Source of the DNA: Archangium primigenium | GTDB taxonomy: Bacteria > Myxococcota > Myxococcia > Myxococcales > Myxococcaceae | Reading direction: 5' to 3' | Assembly: GCF_016904885.1 (NCBI RefSeq) | Contig: NZ_JADWYI010000001.1 | Span: 3,968,001-4,032,000 of the forward strand | DNA: 64,000 bases | Part shown: one piece after another, positions 61,633-64,000 of the stretch | How the letters are laid out: every line of letters starts with the position of its first letter | Position numbering within the stretch: position 1 is the stretch's first letter | The notes under the pieces: generated by a model | The model's input: only the letters and a program-made list of their open reading frames with translations | What the model was told of the DNA's origin: nothing | Databases searched by the model: none | Program-made: the position numbers and the translations under genes

Positions 61633-62682
61633 TCACGTGGGGCGTTTGAGCACCAGGGGCCACAGCTTCGCGAGCGCGGCACGCAACTCGGTCGCGCTCG
61701 GGTAGCGGTCCTCGGGGCGCTTTTGCATCAGCTTGAGCACGAGGTGTTCGAAGGGCTCGGGCAGGTCCGGGCTCAGGTGCCTGGGCGGCACGGGCGCCTC
61801 CTGGACGTGCAGGAACATCAACGGAACGGGCTGGCTGTGGCGGAAGGGCAACTGCCCGGTGAACAGCTCGTAGGCCACCACCCCCAGGGCGTACAGGTCC
61901 GTGGCGGGGGATACCGGCGGCGCGCCCATCACCTGCTCGGGGGCCATGTACTCCGGCGTACCGAGCGTCGCGCCCTGGGCCGTCGTGCCCATCACGTGCG
62001 TGCTCTTGGCGAGGCCGAAGTCCATCAGCTTGAGCACCCCCGTGCGGGTGATGAAGAGGTTGCCGGGCTTCACGTCCCGGTGCAGCACGCCGTGCCCGTG
62101 TGCGTGCTCCAGGGCCACCGCGGCGTGGGTCAGCCAGCGCAGGGCATCCGCGAGCGTGGGGCGCCGCTCCTGCATCAGCTGCCGCAGGTCCTTGCCCTCC
62201 AGCAGCTCCACCGTCAGGAAGTGCCGCTCGCCGTCGAAGCCCACGTCGAACACGTGCAGGATGTTGACGTGCTCCAGCGCCCGCGCGTGCTGCACCTCCT
62301 GCCGGAAGCGCGTCACCAGGGCGTCGTCCGCGTGCGGCACCGCCAGCACCTTGAGCGCCACCCGCTGGTTCTTCGTCAGATCCAGCGCCTGGTACACGGT
62401 CGACGTGCCACCCGCGCCCAGCCATTTCTCCACCCGGTAGCGCTCGGCCACCACCTGGCCCGGCACCAGTCCCCGGGTTGGCGGCGAGGTGGGCGGCGTC
62501 ACCGCGCCCAGGAGCAGCGTGCCCTTGGGTGACACCGGCGGCGTCACCTGCCGCAAGGTCGGATCCACGCGCTCCTCGGTGGGAACACGCCGGGCCCGTC
62601 CCATGCCGGAGGTCCCGGCGGCGGGCGTTCCCTCCGGGCTCAGGTACGTCACGCCCTCGGCGTCGTCATCCGTTGAGTGCAC
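61633..62682 (-). CDS. Hanks-type serine/threonine protein kinase
   Basis: 349 residues. GTG 62682 is chosen because GGAGGAAG lies a few bases upstream; the frame is open further but overlaps the next gene. A disordered Pro/Thr-rich head of ~75 residues is followed by the full kinase: glycine loop LGAGGTSTVY, Lys in VALKVL, HRDVKPGNLF, DFGLA and GTPEYMAPEQ. It ends right after the kinase domain with no membrane helix, so it is cytoplasmic. Target not visible. It lies 35 bases after the ODP-like gene on the same strand. Confidence 0.92.
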   Translation of the reverse strand: MHSTDDDAEGVTYLSPEGTPAAGTSGMGRARRVPTEERVDPTLRQVTPPVSPKGTLLLGAVTPPTSPPTRGLVPGQVVAERYRVEKWLGAGGTSTVYQALDLTKNQRVALKVLAVPHADDALVTRFRQEVQHARALEHVNILHVFDVGFDGERHFLTVELLEGKDLRQLMQERRPTLADALRWLTHAAVALEHAHGHGVLHRDVKPGNLFITRTGVLKLMDFGLAKSTHVMGTTAQGATLGTPEYMAPEQVMGAPPVSPATDLYALGVVAYELFTGQLPFRHSQPVPLMFLHVQEAPVPPRHLSPDLPEPFEHLVLKLMQKRPEDRYPSATELRAALAKLWPLVLKRPT

Positions 62683-62717
62683 CGCGTCTTCCTCCGCGTC
62701 TCGTCCGGGCCGGGGGC

Positions 62718-63860
62718 TCAGGACTCCAGGAGCGACACGGGGGCCGGAGCGCCCGAGCCCTCGATGTCCAGGTGGGGCGTGGGGAGGTTGTACTCGGCGG
62801 CGGCGGTCGTGGCCTCCACCATGATGGGGCCGGAGATCTCCTGTGGCTCGCCCTGGCACAGCAGGTCCACCACGTGCTCCAGCGTCCACTTGCCCATGCG
62901 GTGCGCCACCAGCGCCTTGCCCTTGAACTGGGCCGTGTCCGAGAGCTGATCGCTCGCCGAGAGCTTGGCCTCCACCGACTCGCCCAGGTAGCCGCGCGCC
63001 AGCGTCAGCACCCGCTCCAACACCGTGTTCCACGCCTGCAGGTGGGTGCGGTCCTGTGCCTCATCGATGATGTCCAGGCCCACCTGCAGCCGCTCCATGC
63101 GCTCGAGGAACTGCTGCACCAGCCGGCCCCGGATGACGCGGCCGTGCTGCGGGGCGATCATCTCCACCGCGGGCGTGAGCGCGCGGATGGCGGCCACCGC
63201 GCGCACCAGCGCCGAGTTCACCGGCATGTAGATCTGATGGAAGGCGCGGATGCCGGTCCAATCGGACTCCTCGGCCCACAGGCCCTGGGCCTTGGAGTCC
63301 GTGAGCCCGCCGAACAGGTCTCCCGTGAAGAGCACGCGCGTCTGCGGATCGTAGAGCATCACCGCGCCCCGGAAGTGGCAGAAGGGCGAGGGCACGGGCA
63401 AGAGCTTGTGCCCGGTGGGCACGTGGAGCCCCTGGGAGAACTTCTCCGTGGGGATGAAGCGGTTGCGCGGCAGGTTGAAGTGGACGATGAGCCGCCAGGT
63501 GTCCTCGGAGCACAGGATGCTCGCGCGCGGCGAGTAGCGCGCGGAGATGATGCTCGCCGAGGATCCCACGTCCGGATCCTGGTGGTTGACGAACAGCGCG
63601 GACAGCCGGTCCATCCCGCCGATGAGCGACACCACCTTGGTGTGGATGGTGGAGAAGTCGCTGCTCGAGCCCGGATCGATGAGGAGGTTGAACTCCGAGG
63701 CCTTCTGCGTGCGCGCGTCCGTGCCGCGGAAGCGGCGCAGGTACGGGTTGGCGTAGAAGATGGCGCCGGGCTCGCGCTTGCCCACCCAGAACGTCTCGGG
63801 GGCGATTTCCACCGCGACACGGTTGAGATCCGGGCTCGGGACGGAGGCAGCGCTGCTCAT
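62718..63860 (-). CDS. ODP-like metallo-beta-lactamase-fold protein
   Basis: 380 residues. MBL fold in the oxygen-binding di-iron protein (ODP/FprA) style: FNLLIDPGSS, NHQDPDVG in place of HxExD-H, CHFRGAVMLYDPQT, LFTGDLFGG and QHGRVIRGR. ODPs bind O2 and in some bacteria sense oxygen for chemotaxis. The flavodoxin domain of true FprA is absent; instead ~130 helical residues follow (YLGESVEAKLSAS). ATG 63860 follows GAGGAAAG. Close pairing with the kinase suggests an O2- or redox-linked signal pair, which is inference. Confidence 0.8.
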   Translation of the reverse strand: MSSAASVPSPDLNRVAVEIAPETFWVGKREPGAIFYANPYLRRFRGTDARTQKASEFNLLIDPGSSSDFSTIHTKVVSLIGGMDRLSALFVNHQDPDVGSSASIISARYSPRASILCSEDTWRLIVHFNLPRNRFIPTEKFSQGLHVPTGHKLLPVPSPFCHFRGAVMLYDPQTRVLFTGDLFGGLTDSKAQGLWAEESDWTGIRAFHQIYMPVNSALVRAVAAIRALTPAVEMIAPQHGRVIRGRLVQQFLERMERLQVGLDIIDEAQDRTHLQAWNTVLERVLTLARGYLGESVEAKLSASDQLSDTAQFKGKALVAHRMGKWTLEHVVDLLCQGEPQEISGPIMVEATTAAAEYNLPTPHLDIEGSGAPAPVSLLES

Positions 63861-63963
63861 GACGTGACTTTCCTCACGCAAGGGGTGGAGGCGACACCCC
63901 CGAGCCTAGCAGCCCGCACCCTCCCGCGGACCTGTTCCGTGCCGGGCAGGCGGGCGAGAGCGC

Positions 63964-64000
63964 ATGAGGCGCGCTACTCGCTCCCGTGCCCTGGCCGCCG
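63964..64000 (+). CDS. Possible gene start cut by window end
   Basis: ATG 63964 opens MRRATRSRALAA, which looks like the n-region of a signal peptide, with GCGAGAG upstream. Only 12 codons are inside the window, so the call is tentative. Confidence 0.3.
   Translation, partial: MRRATRSRALAA

Overview
The window is very GC-rich, densely coded DNA with strong third-position G/C bias and many ATGA/GTGA start-stop overlaps. It carries several marks of a myxobacterium, probably in the Cystobacterineae (Archangium/Cystobacter/Myxococcus-like): a protein ending in a MYXO-CTERM sorting signal, a CPBP protease resembling myxosortase MrtX, a Hanks-type kinase, an HD-GYP-like/PATAN (DUF4388) regulator and an Hsp70 without a full lid. 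The species is an inference; no rRNA is present.

Left part (1-20.8 kb). A deoxyhypusine-synthase-like gene (cut by the window edge), OsmC, two unknown proteins (one with a CorA-like membrane end lacking GMN), Coq4, a decayed SDR gene, a membrane acyltransferase, a GDPD lipoprotein, a choline-kinase-like enzyme, arginine decarboxylase (speA), a ClpX-like ATPase without zinc finger, CvpA, a dnaJ-like/dnaK-like pair with a good promoter, a class II amidotransferase fold without its N-terminal Cys, a CPBP protease coupled to a trypsin-fold protein, a secreted unknown and an HTTM membrane protein.

Island (20.8-33.7 kb). An IS3-family transposase remnant and an AT-richer scar are followed by twelve same-strand, almost all overlapping genes: GFO/IDH/MocA dehydrogenase, DegT aminotransferase, Nudix, second DegT aminotransferase, FAD oxygenase, HAD phosphatase, di-iron desaturase/hydroxylase, methylthioadenosine phosphorylase, NudK-like GDP-sugar pyrophosphatase, a solute-binding protein with no signal peptide, an MFS exporter and adenine phosphoribosyltransferase. 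No PKS, NRPS, terpene or RiPP core enzyme is present. The content suggests a small, amino-sugar- or nucleoside-like oxidised metabolite that is exported. This is the best candidate for an undescribed system in the window; the product is unknown.

Right part (33.7-64 kb). Mostly core genes: polX, a Rieske ferredoxin, a MoaB-type protein with a His-rich head, a TIGR02757 (DUF2400) protein, holB-holA, an NRDE protein, metG, a HEAT protein, tatD, a MshEN/HD-GYP-like/PATAN regulator, a YhaM-like HD protein, a START protein, an RlmI-like methyltransferase, a FAD oxidoreductase, a 65-residue protein behind a sigma-54-like promoter, dgkA, a secreted MYXO-CTERM amidase, then the glycolytic block gap-pgk-tpiA, secG and tRNA-Leu(GAG) with a perfect 18-bp hairpin terminator. 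The end holds an unknown protein, a Ser/Thr kinase and an ODP-like metallo-beta-lactamase protein.
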